Shown here piece by piece: positions 24,202 through 32,601 of a stretch of DNA of 64,000 bases (positions are counted from its first letter, which is position 1; the number at the start of each line of letters is the position of its first letter). Location of the stretch: assembly GCA_038225475.1 (NCBI GenBank), contig JBBRRA010000008.1, positions 62,001-126,000 on the forward strand, read 5' to 3'. The stretch comes from Polymorphobacter_B sp038225475 (GTDB taxonomy: Bacteria > Pseudomonadota > Alphaproteobacteria > Sphingomonadales > Sphingomonadaceae). The position numbers and the translations under genes were made by a program. The notes under the pieces were generated by a model. That model ran no database searches. It was not told the DNA's origin and worked only from the letters and a program-made list of their open reading frames with translations.

Positions 24202-25689
24202 ATGGATTCGGAAAGCCCCGCCAAGCCGCTGATACTGGTACTTGATGAAGGTACCACTTCCACCCGGGCGTTGGTGTTCGATCAGCGTGGCGCAATTGTC
24301 GCAGCCGCCACCCGCCCGATCACGCAACATTATCCGCAATCGGGCTGGGTCGAGCAGGATGCGAGCGAAATCTGGGCGCTCAGCCTCGACTGCCTGCGCG
24401 AGGCGGCGGCCAAGGTCGGCGTCGGGCGGATCGCTGCGATCGGCATCACCAACCAGCGCGAAACCGTGGTGGCGTGGGACCGCGTCACCGGCGAACCGCT
24501 CGCGCCGGCAATCGTCTGGCAGGACCGCCGCACCGCCGACCGCTGCGCCGAGCTGCGGGCGTCGGGGTTCGAGCCGGCGGTGCAGGCGACCACCGGGCTG
24601 TTGCTCGACCCCTATTTCTCTGCGACCAAGTTCGACTGGCTGCTGGGCAACCACGCCACGGCGCGTGACGCGGCGCGTGAAGGCCGCCTTGCACTCGGCA
24701 CCATCGATGCGTGGCTGATGTGGAAACTGACCGAAGGCCGCGTTCATGCGACCGATGCGACCAATGCGTCGCGCACGCTGCTGATGGACCTCAAGGCGTG
24801 CACCTGGCATCCCGGCATGATCGAGCGGTTCCGCATCCCGCTGGCCGCGCTGCCGACGATCACCGACTGCGCCGGGCCGCTTGGCGTCACCCGGCTGCTC
24901 GGCCCACCGATCGCGATCACCGCCAGCGTCGGCGACCAGCACGCCGCCGCGATCGGGCAGGCGTGCCTGACGCGCGGCATGGTCAAGGCGACCTATGGCA
25001 CCGGCATCTTCGTGCTCGCCCACGGCGGCCCCAAGCGGGTGCGCTCGCGGCACCGGCTGCTGTCGACGCTGGCGTGGCGGCTGAACGGGGTCGCGGCCTA
25101 TGCGCTCGAAGGCAGCGTGTTCACCGGCGGCGCGGCGGTGCAGTGGCTGCGTGACGGCATCGGTGTGATCCAGACCGCCGCCGAGTCGGAGCTGCTGGCG
25201 CGCTCGGTGCCCGACAACGGCGGGGTCGTCGTGGTCCCGGCGTTCGTCGGGATGGGTGCGCCGCACTGGCGGGCCGATGTGCGCGGCATCGTCACCGGGC
25301 TGACGGCGGCAACGACGCGCGCGCATCTGGTACGCGCGACACTGTCGGCGATGGCGCATCAGACCGCCGACCTGCTCGAGGCGCTGGCCGCCGACGGCAT
25401 CGCGCCGACGCGGCTGCGGGTCGATGGCGGCATGGTGGCGAACGACTGGCTGTGCCAGCATATCGCCGATGTGCTCGGCCTGCCCGTCGAGCGGCCGCGC
25501 GTCATCGAGACGACCGCGCTCGGGTGCGCCATGCTCGCCGGGCTGGGGGCAGGGCTGTTCCCGACGCTTGCCGCAGCCTCGGCGCTGGCGCATCCCGAGC
25601 GCGTCTTCACGCCCGGCTATGACGACGACCGCCGGGCTGCCGAGCGCGCTGCGTGGGCGCACGGGGTACGGCAGGCGCTGACGACATGA
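24202..25689 (+). CDS. glpK: Glycerol kinase
   Basis: 495 residues, normal length. It phosphorylates glycerol with ATP, supplying the substrate of GlpD. FGGY-family signs: LVLDEGTTSTRALVFD at the start, ITNQRETVVAWD, IVWQDRRTAD, TIDAWLMWKLT, SVGDQHAAAIGQ, MVKATYGTGIFVL, LEGSVFTGGAAVQWLRD and LRVDGGMVANDWLCQ. Its stop overlaps the start of a small membrane protein by ATGA. Confidence 0.97.
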   Translation: MDSESPAKPLILVLDEGTTSTRALVFDQRGAIVAAATRPITQHYPQSGWVEQDASEIWALSLDCLREAAAKVGVGRIAAIGITNQRETVVAWDRVTGEPLAPAIVWQDRRTADRCAELRASGFEPAVQATTGLLLDPYFSATKFDWLLGNHATARDAAREGRLALGTIDAWLMWKLTEGRVHATDATNASRTLLMDLKACTWHPGMIERFRIPLAALPTITDCAGPLGVTRLLGPPIAITASVGDQHAAAIGQACLTRGMVKATYGTGIFVLAHGGPKRVRSRHRLLSTLAWRLNGVAAYALEGSVFTGGAAVQWLRDGIGVIQTAAESELLARSVPDNGGVVVVPAFVGMGAPHWRADVRGIVTGLTAATTRAHLVRATLSAMAHQTADLLEALAADGIAPTRLRVDGGMVANDWLCQHIADVLGLPVERPRVIETTALGCAMLAGLGAGLFPTLAAASALAHPERVFTPGYDDDRRAAERAAWAHGVRQALTT

Positions 25690-25856
25690 TGGCGACGCTG
25701 CTTGCGGTGGCCGTGCTGGCGGCGTTCGCACTGATCGGCGGCGGCGGCTTTGCGCTCGTCAAGCGGCGCGGCAAGCCGCTCAATGCCGGGCTGATGATCG
25801 GCGTCGGCGTGATCGTCCTGATCAACGTCTGGATCAACTCGCTGCCGGCCCCCTAG
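25686..25856 (+). CDS. Small two-segment membrane protein
   Basis: 56 residues starting with tandem ATG codons at 25686, overlapping the glpK stop (ATGA). Two hydrophobic stretches (LLAVAVLAAFALIGGGGFALV and LMIGVGVIVLINVWI) are separated by KRRGKPLN, giving a helical hairpin with a positive loop. Function unknown; the coupling suggests coexpression with glpK. It is convergent with the VWA gene, sharing CTAG at 25853-25856. Confidence 0.7.
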   Translation: MMATLLAVAVLAAFALIGGGGFALVKRRGKPLNAGLMIGVGVIVLINVWINSLPAP

Positions 25857-27034
25857 CGCGCCCGCGTCAGTTCGCGCATCGCCTTGTCGAGCCCGTCGAG
25901 GCTGAGCGGATACATCCGGTCCTCGAAAATCGCCTTCATCATCTGGATCGACTGGCCGTGGCTCCAGTTCTTTTCCGGAATCGGGTTGAGCCACACCGAA
26001 GCGTGATAGACATCGAGCACGCGCCGCAGCCATGTCTCGCCGCTTTCATCGTTCCAATGCTCGACCGATCCACCCGGATAGTTGATTTCATACGGGCTCA
26101 TCGAAGCGTCGCCGACAAACACCACCTTATAGTCATGCGGATATTTGTGGAGAATATCGAGCAACGGGGTCCGCTCGGTCCAGCGTCGTTTATTGTCCTG
26201 CCATACCGCCTCATAGGGGCAGTTATGGAAGTAAAAGAACTCGAGGTGCTTGAACTCGGACCGCGCCGCCGAGAACAGTTCCTCGCAAAGCTTGATCCAC
26301 GGGTCCATCGACCCGCCGACGTCTAAGAACAGCAGCACCTTGACTGCGTTATGCCGCTCGGGCCGCATGACGATGTCGAGATACGCCTTGCGCGCCGTGC
26401 CCGAGATCGTCGCGTCGAGGTCGAGCTCGTCGGCGGCCCCGTCGCGCGCAAACCGCCGCAACCGCCGCAACGCCAGCTTGATGTTGCGCGTGCCGAGCTC
26501 GACGCTGGCATCAAGGTTGCGGAACTCGCGCTTGTCCCACACCTTGATGGCGCGGCCGTTGCGGCCTTCGTCCTGGCCGATGCGCACGCCTTCGGGATTA
26601 TAGCCGTTCGCGCCGAACGGCGAGGTGCCGCCGGTGCCGATCCATTTCGAGCCGCCTTCATGGCGCTTCTGTTGCTCCTCGAGGCGCTGTTTGAGCGTTG
26701 CCATGATCTCGTCCCAGCTGCCGAGCGCCTTGATCTTGGCCATCTCCTCCTCGGACAGATGCAGTTCGGCAACCTTGCGCAGCCACTCCTCGGGGATCTC
26801 GACACTCTCGGTGCCGTAAATCGTCTCGAGCCCCTTGAAAACCTTGCCGAAAACCTGATCGAAACGGTCGAGCAGCCCCTCGTCCTTCACATAGGCGGCG
26901 CGCGACAGATAATAGAATTGCTCGACATTATCGTCGATCACCCCCTCGCGCAGCGCTTCGAGCAGCGTCAGATGCTCCTTGAGCGACGCCGGAATCTTCG
27001 CAGCGCGAAGCTCTTCGAGGAAGTTCAGAAACAT
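25853..27034 (-). CDS. VWA domain protein, CoxE-like (partner of MoxR)
   Basis: 393 residues. The C-terminal von Willebrand A domain has a MIDAS start VLLFLDVGGSMDPW (DxGxS) and continues VVFVGDASMSPYE and SVWLNPIPEKNW. The N-terminal half is helical and charged. These proteins usually sit directly beside a MoxR ATPase and help insert cofactors or remodel complexes. Here the MoxR gene is on the same strand but about 1.8 kb upstream, separated by a DUF817 gene and an opposite-strand channel gene. Repeat copy B lies 24 bases ahead of its ATG. Confidence 0.9.
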   Translation of the reverse strand: MFLNFLEELRAAKIPASLKEHLTLLEALREGVIDDNVEQFYYLSRAAYVKDEGLLDRFDQVFGKVFKGLETIYGTESVEIPEEWLRKVAELHLSEEEMAKIKALGSWDEIMATLKQRLEEQQKRHEGGSKWIGTGGTSPFGANGYNPEGVRIGQDEGRNGRAIKVWDKREFRNLDASVELGTRNIKLALRRLRRFARDGAADELDLDATISGTARKAYLDIVMRPERHNAVKVLLFLDVGGSMDPWIKLCEELFSAARSEFKHLEFFYFHNCPYEAVWQDNKRRWTERTPLLDILHKYPHDYKVVFVGDASMSPYEINYPGGSVEHWNDESGETWLRRVLDVYHASVWLNPIPEKNWSHGQSIQMMKAIFEDRMYPLSLDGLDKAMRELTRAR

Positions 27035-27351
27035 GGCGCACCGAGTCGCAGGCGGAGCGAGCTATGCAAAGTTGATGAAGTTAACGACACGTGGAGGGGG
27101 GCAGGAGGCCTGCTGACGATGTGGAGCGCAGCTACATTGCTGCCGATGACGACGGCGTTCAGTTGGACTGCTATCATCTGATCTGTTTATCCAAATAGGC
27201 GCAATATGTCAAGCGAAAGCCTCGTCGTCGGGTAAAATCGAGCTTCAAATTTGCCGTATGGCCCGCAAAATAAAGCGACTTCTACGCTATCGTAGTTATG
27301 CTACCGCGTCAGCCGATCGGAGGACAAGGGTTTGCGAGGCAAACGCAGCGC
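27035..27351. other. 317-bp intergenic region with repeat copy B
   Basis: No gene is supported. The region holds the inverted repeat copy at 27058-27091, a short stem at 27101-27113 (GCAGG/CCTGC), an AT-rich middle, and a small inverted repeat CTACG-CTAT-CGTAG at 27282-27295. The promoters of the divergent VWA and channel genes must be here. A 30-odd-codon reading frame in 27091-27200 has no family features. Confidence 0.6.
27058..27091 (-). repeat. 34-bp inverted repeat, copy B
   Basis: Reverse complement of 22569-22602 with one mismatch. Similarity fades to scattered bases on both sides, so the unit is about 34-35 bases. It sits 24 bases upstream of the VWA start, at the point where the usual MoxR-VWA pairing is broken. 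Confidence 0.9.
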
Positions 27352-28002
27352 ATGAAGAACGGTCCGGTAGACCGGTTACGCGACCGGTTGCTCACCGCGG
27401 TCGATCTTGCCGCGACTTTCGCGTTCGCGGCAGAATGCGCGCTCGCTGCGGTGCGTGCCGATCTCGATCTATTCGGCATCCTCGTGCTGGCGTTTGTCGG
27501 ATCGGTCGGCGGCGGCGTCATCCGAGACCTGCTGCTTGGCGAGCATCCACCTGCCGCATTTCGTGACCGACGGTATCCTCTAACGGCGATGGCGGCGGCT
27601 GGCTCGGTCATTCTTGCTGGCGTGCTTACGGGCAGGATAGGCGATTGGACCCCGCCTGCGGTGCTGGACGTGATCGAGGCGGCGGGGCTTGCGCTTGCCG
27701 CAGTTGCGGGAGCGCAAAAGGCGCTGGACTACGGACTGAACGCCGCCAGTGTGGTCATCATTGCCGTGGTCGGCGGCTGCGGCGGCGGTGTCTTGCGTGA
27801 CATCCTGTTGGCGCAAGTTCCGCACGTGTTGCGGACGGATTTCTATGCAACGGCAGCGCTGGCGGGTGCTACTTTGATGGTGCTGCTGATCCGTCGGGCA
27901 GGCACCCGCAAGCCGCTTGCTGCACTGGCGACGGGCGTCGTCGTGTTCGGCCTGCGCATCGCCGCTATTTCTTACGATTGGGCATTGCCACATTTGCGCT
28001 GA
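27352..28002 (+). CDS. UPF0126 (YadS/YicG-like) TRIC-type channel protein
   Basis: 216 residues. Two homologous halves each contain a glycine-rich helix: LVLAFVGSVGGGVIRDLLLG and VVGGCGGGVLRDILLAQVP. This duplicated GGG-RD pattern marks the UPF0126/TRIC family, trimeric channels suggested to pass glycine or cations. The ATG at 27352 (MKNGPVDRL) is preferred over 27298, which has no ribosome site. It is convergent with the DUF817 gene, the coding ends overlapping by 38 bases. Confidence 0.88.
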   Translation: MKNGPVDRLRDRLLTAVDLAATFAFAAECALAAVRADLDLFGILVLAFVGSVGGGVIRDLLLGEHPPAAFRDRRYPLTAMAAAGSVILAGVLTGRIGDWTPPAVLDVIEAAGLALAAVAGAQKALDYGLNAASVVIIAVVGGCGGGVLRDILLAQVPHVLRTDFYATAALAGATLMVLLIRRAGTRKPLAALATGVVVFGLRIAAISYDWALPHLR

Positions 28003-28867
28003 CGGCGAGCCGGCCGGGCACAAGCGGGCGCGACGCCGACTCGTGCAGGACCGATACCAAGACCACCGAGATAATCATCAGCAGATACCAGCTGCCGAGC
28101 TTGGCGATCGGCACCATCACCCATGCTCCGGCCTGTGATGGGTACAGCCACGCATGCGAATAGGTGCCAAGGTTTTCGCCAAACCAAATGAATAGCGACA
28201 CCAGCAAAAAACCGAGCAGGGCCGGCATCCGCCGTTGCGATCGAAACGGCCGGAACGAAAACCAGCTTCGCCAAAATAATAGCGCGGTCACGGCGAACAG
28301 CAGCCAGCGCAGATCGGGCAGATAGTGATGGGTGAAAAAGTTTGCGTAGATCGCTGCCGCCAGCGCCACGGTCTGCCAAATGGGTGGATAGTCGATCAAT
28401 CGGATATCGAAAATCCGCCAGATGCGTGCAATGTAACTGCCAACCGCCGCATACATGAACCCCGAAAACAACGGCACTCCGCCGATCCGCAACAGGCTCG
28501 GCTCGGGATACGACCATGACCCCATGTGCGTCTTGAAGATTTCCATCGCGGTGCCGACGATATGGAACACAACGATGACGCGCGCTTCGGCAAGCGTTTC
28601 AAGCCGGAACATCAACATTGCCAGCTGCGTCGCAAAAGCTGCGATAACAAGGAAATCATACCGGGCCAGCGCGGCATCCGCCGGGTAAATAAAGTGCGTT
28701 GCGAGCAACATCGTCAGCATCAACGCGCCGAACAGGCATGCCCAACCCTGCTTGAAGCCGAACAGCAGGAATTCGAAAAACCACGCGCGCCGTCCACCGC
28801 CGACATTCAGCCGTTCAAGACGGTCGCGAACGGCTGCGAAGCGAGTCCGGCGCGCCTCGACCGGCAT
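27965..28867 (-). CDS. DUF817 integral membrane protein
   Basis: 300 residues with about eight hydrophobic segments. FLLFGFKQGWACLFG, TAMEIFKTHMGSWSYPEPS, LRIGGVPLFSGFMYAAVGSYI and FGENLGTYSHAWLYPSQ are typical of DUF817. Function unknown. The start is two bases after the MoxR stop, so it is probably translated from the MoxR message. Its 3' end overlaps the convergent channel gene by 38 bases. Confidence 0.9.
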   Translation of the reverse strand: MPVEARRTRFAAVRDRLERLNVGGGRRAWFFEFLLFGFKQGWACLFGALMLTMLLATHFIYPADAALARYDFLVIAAFATQLAMLMFRLETLAEARVIVVFHIVGTAMEIFKTHMGSWSYPEPSLLRIGGVPLFSGFMYAAVGSYIARIWRIFDIRLIDYPPIWQTVALAAAIYANFFTHHYLPDLRWLLFAVTALLFWRSWFSFRPFRSQRRMPALLGFLLVSLFIWFGENLGTYSHAWLYPSQAGAWVMVPIAKLGSWYLLMIISVVLVSVLHESASRPLVPGRLAVSANVAMPNRKK

Positions 28868-28869
28868 GG

Positions 28870-29721
28870 TCAGTTCGCACCGCCTTGGCGCCGGTTCATA
28901 AACGCCAGCCGCTCGAACAGCATCACATCCTGTTCGTTCTTGAGTAGCGCGCCGTGGAGCGGCGGGATCAGCGATTTGGTGTCGCGCGAGCGCAGCACGT
29001 CGAGCGGCAGGTCCTCGTGCATCAGCAGCTTGAGCCAGTCGAGCAACTCCGACGTGCTCGGCTTTTTCTTCATGCCGGGGACTTCGCGGATGTCATAAAA
29101 AATGTTCATCGCCTCGCGGACGAGGTTCTTTTGAATGTCGGGGAAATGGACCTGGATGATGCGCTGCATGGTCTCGCGGTCGGGGAACTTGATGTAATGG
29201 AAGAAACAGCGGCGCAGGAACGCGTCGGGCAGGTCTTTCTCGTTGTTCGACGTGATGATGACGATCGGGCGGACGGCGGCCTTCACCGTCTCGCCAGTTT
29301 CGTAAACGTGGAACTCCATGCGGTCGAGTTCCTGCAGCAGGTCATTTGGAAACTCGATATCGGCCTTGTCGATCTCGTCGATCAGCAGGACGGGAAGCTG
29401 CGGTGAGGTGAACGCCTCCCACATCTTGCCGCGGCGGATGTAGTTCGAAATGTCGGCAACGCGCGCATCGCCCAGCTGGCTATCGCGCAGGCGGCTGACG
29501 GCGTCATATTCATACAGCCCCTGCGCCGCCTTGGTGGTCGACTTGACGTTCCATTCGATCAGCGGCGCATTGAAAGCGTTGGCGATTTCCTGCGCCAGCA
29601 CGGTCTTGCCGGTGCCGGGCTCGCCTTTGACGAGCAGCGGACGGCGGAGCGTGGCGGCCGCGTTGACCGCGACCTTCAGGTCATCGGTGGCGACATACGC
29701 GCTGGTGCCTTCGAAACGCAT
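28870..29721 (-). CDS. MoxR-family AAA+ ATPase
   Basis: 283 residues. Walker A GEPGTGKT, Walker B LLIDEIDKAD, sensor IVIITSNNEKDLPDAFLRRC, and the C-terminal lid KPSTSELLDWLKLLM. It is of the CbbQ/NirQ/NorQ-like branch that acts with VWA proteins to activate or load cofactors into enzymes. The probable partner is the VWA protein at 25853-27034, now separated from it. Two bases separate it from the DUF817 gene. Confidence 0.93.
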   Translation of the reverse strand: MRFEGTSAYVATDDLKVAVNAAATLRRPLLVKGEPGTGKTVLAQEIANAFNAPLIEWNVKSTTKAAQGLYEYDAVSRLRDSQLGDARVADISNYIRRGKMWEAFTSPQLPVLLIDEIDKADIEFPNDLLQELDRMEFHVYETGETVKAAVRPIVIITSNNEKDLPDAFLRRCFFHYIKFPDRETMQRIIQVHFPDIQKNLVREAMNIFYDIREVPGMKKKPSTSELLDWLKLLMHEDLPLDVLRSRDTKSLIPPLHGALLKNEQDVMLFERLAFMNRRQGGAN

Positions 29722-29795
29722 GGGGAGGGGTGCCTTGCCGGTGGGTTGACGTTCACGGCAACGCTAAAGCGCGGCGCGCGGCGTGGCAACCGGCG

Positions 29796-30458
29796 CTAAT
29801 GATGCGCGAAGCTGGTTTCGTTATGCTGAAGTCCCGATTTGCCGAGCATATTGCCGTCGATATCGGTCGTCTGGCGTACCAGTTCGGGGGTGCCGCGCGC
29901 GCCGAGGCGGTAGTCGTTCACCGTGACGAAGCTGTCGACCTTGGCGACCAGCATCATCCGGAACGGTTCGCGCGCCACGAGGCGAACCTGAGTGATGAAC
30001 GGGTGCGGGCCGGGAGCGACGACCGCATCGGCGGTGAAGTGCTCGGTGATGTCCTTGCCGTTGGCGCTGACCGAACCGGGGGGCAGGGCTGCGGTGTGGA
30101 GCACCGTCCTGCCGGTGGCATCGGTCGTCGTCGTGGCGGTGGCGAACAGCTTGGCGAGCCGGTAATAGCCGGGGACGGGGGTATCGGCGGCCTTGCGTTC
30201 GCGCGCGAGATCATCGGGCGAGGGCGGCTTGCCGTTGACGCTAAGCAAGGTCCACGCCTTGCCGTTCCAGCGGTCGATCCGGGTTTCGGATGCCTTCTCG
30301 CCGCCGCCCGACTGCGACGCGACAATGGTGCGGTCGAACGCCAATGTCGCCGGCCCCAGCAGCGCCGCGTCGGCAAGCAGCCGGTCGCGCCCCGTATCGG
30401 ATGCCGGGGCGGCCGCAAGCGCGAGCGGAGCGAGGATCAGCAGGGCGAGGTTTTTCAT
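29796..30458 (-). CDS. Hypothetical secreted protein
   Basis: 220 residues from the ATG at 30458. A signal peptide (MKNLALLILAPLALAAAPAS) is followed by a soluble domain with a beta-rich look (TRIDRWNGKAWTLLSVNG, REPFRMMLVAKVDSFVTVNDYRL). No known family recognised. It lies 50 bases downstream of rpoD on the same strand and may be read through from it or have its own promoter. The in-frame start at 30506 would precede the signal peptide and is rejected. Confidence 0.75.
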   Translation of the reverse strand: MKNLALLILAPLALAAAPASDTGRDRLLADAALLGPATLAFDRTIVASQSGGGEKASETRIDRWNGKAWTLLSVNGKPPSPDDLARERKAADTPVPGYYRLAKLFATATTTTDATGRTVLHTAALPPGSVSANGKDITEHFTADAVVAPGPHPFITQVRLVAREPFRMMLVAKVDSFVTVNDYRLGARGTPELVRQTTDIDGNMLGKSGLQHNETSFAHH

Positions 30459-30508
30459 AACCGCTGTCTTAGCGAACCAATACACGCTCTGCAATGGCCC
30501 CGGCACGA

Positions 30509-32545
30509 TTAAACGTCGAGGAAACTCCGCATCTTGCGCGACCGGCTCGGGTGCTTGAGCTTGCGCAGCGCCTTCGCTTCGATCTGGCGGATGCGTTCGC
30601 GCGTGACGCTGAACTGCTGACCGACTTCCTCGAGCGTGTGGTCGGTGTTCATGCCGATGCCGAACCGCATGCGGAGCACGCGCTCTTCGCGCGGGGTCAG
30701 CGACGCCAGCACGCGCGTCACCGTCTCCTTGAGGTTCGCGTGGATCGCTGCGTCGACCGGGATGACGGCGTTCTTGTCCTCGATGAAGTCGCCGAGGTGG
30801 CTGTCTTCCTCGTCGCCGATCGGGGTTTCGAGGCTGATCGGTTCCTTGGCGATCTTCATCACCTTGCGGACCTTCTCGAGCGGCATCGACAGCCGTTCGG
30901 CAAGCTCCTCGGGTGTCGGTTCGCGGCCGATCTCATGCAGGATCTGACGGCTGGTGCGGACCAGCTTGTTGATCGTCTCGATCATGTGGACCGGGATGCG
31001 GATCGTGCGGGCCTGGTCGGCAATCGAGCGCGTGATTGCCTGCCGGATCCACCATGTCGCATAGGTGCTGAACTTGTAGCCGCGGCGGTATTCGAACTTG
31101 TCGACCGCCTTCATCAGGCCGATGTTGCCTTCCTGAATAAGATCAAGGAACTGCAGCCCGCGGTTCGTGTATTTTTTTGCGATCGAGATTACCAGCCGCA
31201 GGTTCGCCTCGACCATTTCCTTCTTGGCGATGCGTGCCTCGCGCTCGCCCTTCTGGACCATGTTCGTAATGCGCCGGAACTCGCCGAGGTCGACGCCGGT
31301 GGCGTGGCTGATCTCGGCGACTTCGGTGCGGACGTTTTCGACCGCCGCAGCGTCGGATGCGGCAAAGGCGGCGAACTTCTTGTCGATGCCACCGACGCGC
31401 GTCAGCCAGCCCTCGTCGAGCTCATGGCCCATATATTCGTCGAGGAAGACCTTGCGGTTGATTTTGTGGCGTTCGGCCAACCGCATCATCGCGCCGCCAA
31501 GCCCAACGAGGCGGCGGTTATAGCCATACAGCTGATCGACCAGATATTCGATCTTGCCGTTGTTGAAGTGAATGCTCTGCACGCCGGCGGTCAGTTCCTC
31601 GCGCAGTTTCTGATACTTGCGCTCGTCGGTTGCACCGAATGCGGCATTGGCACGGAACGCGCCGAGGCGGCTCTCCTGCAACTTCTGGAACTTCTTGTAG
31701 GTCGCTGTGATTTCAGCAAATTTCTCGAGCGCGGCCGGCTTGAGCAGTTCCTCCATCGCCGCAAGCGACAGCGTGTTATCTTCGTCGTCGTCGTCGGCGA
31801 TCGCGGGCTGGCCGTCGGGGCGCAGGCGGCGTTCGGTGAAGCTGTCCTCCTCGTCGGGGGCTTCGGGCGCATCGACGGGCTCAGCGTCTTCCTTATAGGC
31901 TACGGTCGGCAGATCGGACGCGCCTTCCTCAGCCCCGCCGTCGGCCGGATCCTTGGTCAGCATCGCATCGAGATCGAGGATCTCGCGCAGTTGCATGCGG
32001 CCTTCGTTGAGCGCGTTCGACCAGTCGATCATCGCGGTGAACGTCATCGGGCTTTCGCACAGGCCCGCGATCATCGTATTGCGCCCGGCCTCGATCCGCT
32101 TGGCGATGGCGATTTCGCCTTCGCGGCTGAGCAATTCGACCGCGCCCATTTCGCGCAGGTACATGCGGACCGGATCGTCGGTCCGGTCAAGCGGCGCGGC
32201 CTTGACCGCGACGGGAGCGGCGACCGCGGGGTCGGCATCGGCCTCGGGCTCGTCGTCATCGTCGTCGGCGGCGCGCGCCGGCTCAGCGCCGTCTTCGGCA
32301 GGCTCGTCGTTCTCGATCAGGTTGACGCCCATTTCGGACAGCGAGGACATGACATCCTCGATCTGCTCGGACGACATCTGGTCCTGCGGCAGCGCGTCGT
32401 TCAGTTCGTCATAGGTGATGTAGCCGCGCTTTTTGGCGCGCGCGATCAGCTTCTTGATCGAGGCTTCGTTGAGGTCGAGCAGCGGGGCGCCGTCGCCTTC
32501 CGCCTTGGTATCCGTGTCAGCCGCAGCCGCAGTCGCTTTTGCCAT
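30509..32545 (-). CDS. rpoD: RNA polymerase primary sigma factor (sigma-70)
   Basis: 678 residues, usual for alphaproteobacteria. Region 1.1 is at the start (LLDLNEASIKKLIARAKKRG), then an acidic non-conserved segment. Region 1.2 PVRMYLREMGAVELLSREGEI; region 2 LRLVISIAKKYTNRGLQFLDLIQEGN and KFSTYATWWIRQAI; region 3 RIPVHMIETINKL; region 4 LTPREERVLRMRFGIG with the helix-turn-helix TLEEVGQQFSVTRERIRQIE. It directs RNA polymerase to housekeeping promoters. It follows dnaG by 56 bases in the classic yqeY-dnaG-rpoD cluster. Confidence 0.98.
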   Translation of the reverse strand: MAKATAAAADTDTKAEGDGAPLLDLNEASIKKLIARAKKRGYITYDELNDALPQDQMSSEQIEDVMSSLSEMGVNLIENDEPAEDGAEPARAADDDDDEPEADADPAVAAPVAVKAAPLDRTDDPVRMYLREMGAVELLSREGEIAIAKRIEAGRNTMIAGLCESPMTFTAMIDWSNALNEGRMQLREILDLDAMLTKDPADGGAEEGASDLPTVAYKEDAEPVDAPEAPDEEDSFTERRLRPDGQPAIADDDDEDNTLSLAAMEELLKPAALEKFAEITATYKKFQKLQESRLGAFRANAAFGATDERKYQKLREELTAGVQSIHFNNGKIEYLVDQLYGYNRRLVGLGGAMMRLAERHKINRKVFLDEYMGHELDEGWLTRVGGIDKKFAAFAASDAAAVENVRTEVAEISHATGVDLGEFRRITNMVQKGEREARIAKKEMVEANLRLVISIAKKYTNRGLQFLDLIQEGNIGLMKAVDKFEYRRGYKFSTYATWWIRQAITRSIADQARTIRIPVHMIETINKLVRTSRQILHEIGREPTPEELAERLSMPLEKVRKVMKIAKEPISLETPIGDEEDSHLGDFIEDKNAVIPVDAAIHANLKETVTRVLASLTPREERVLRMRFGIGMNTDHTLEEVGQQFSVTRERIRQIEAKALRKLKHPSRSRKMRSFLDV

Positions 32546-32601
32546 TCGAGATCGTCCGATTCTAGTTCACGCGGGCGGCCGTCATAAACGGGTCATGCCG
32601 C

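Noticed and set aside
27091..27200. Short frame downstream of repeat copy B that could encode about 35 residues
   Set aside because: Too short, no ribosome site, starts inside the repeat and resembles no known domain; could be a gene remnant but nothing supports it.
30494..32587. 697-codon plus-strand frame opposite rpoD
   Set aside because: Mirror of the sigma factor caused by high-GC codon bias; the minus strand carries all sigma-70 regions.
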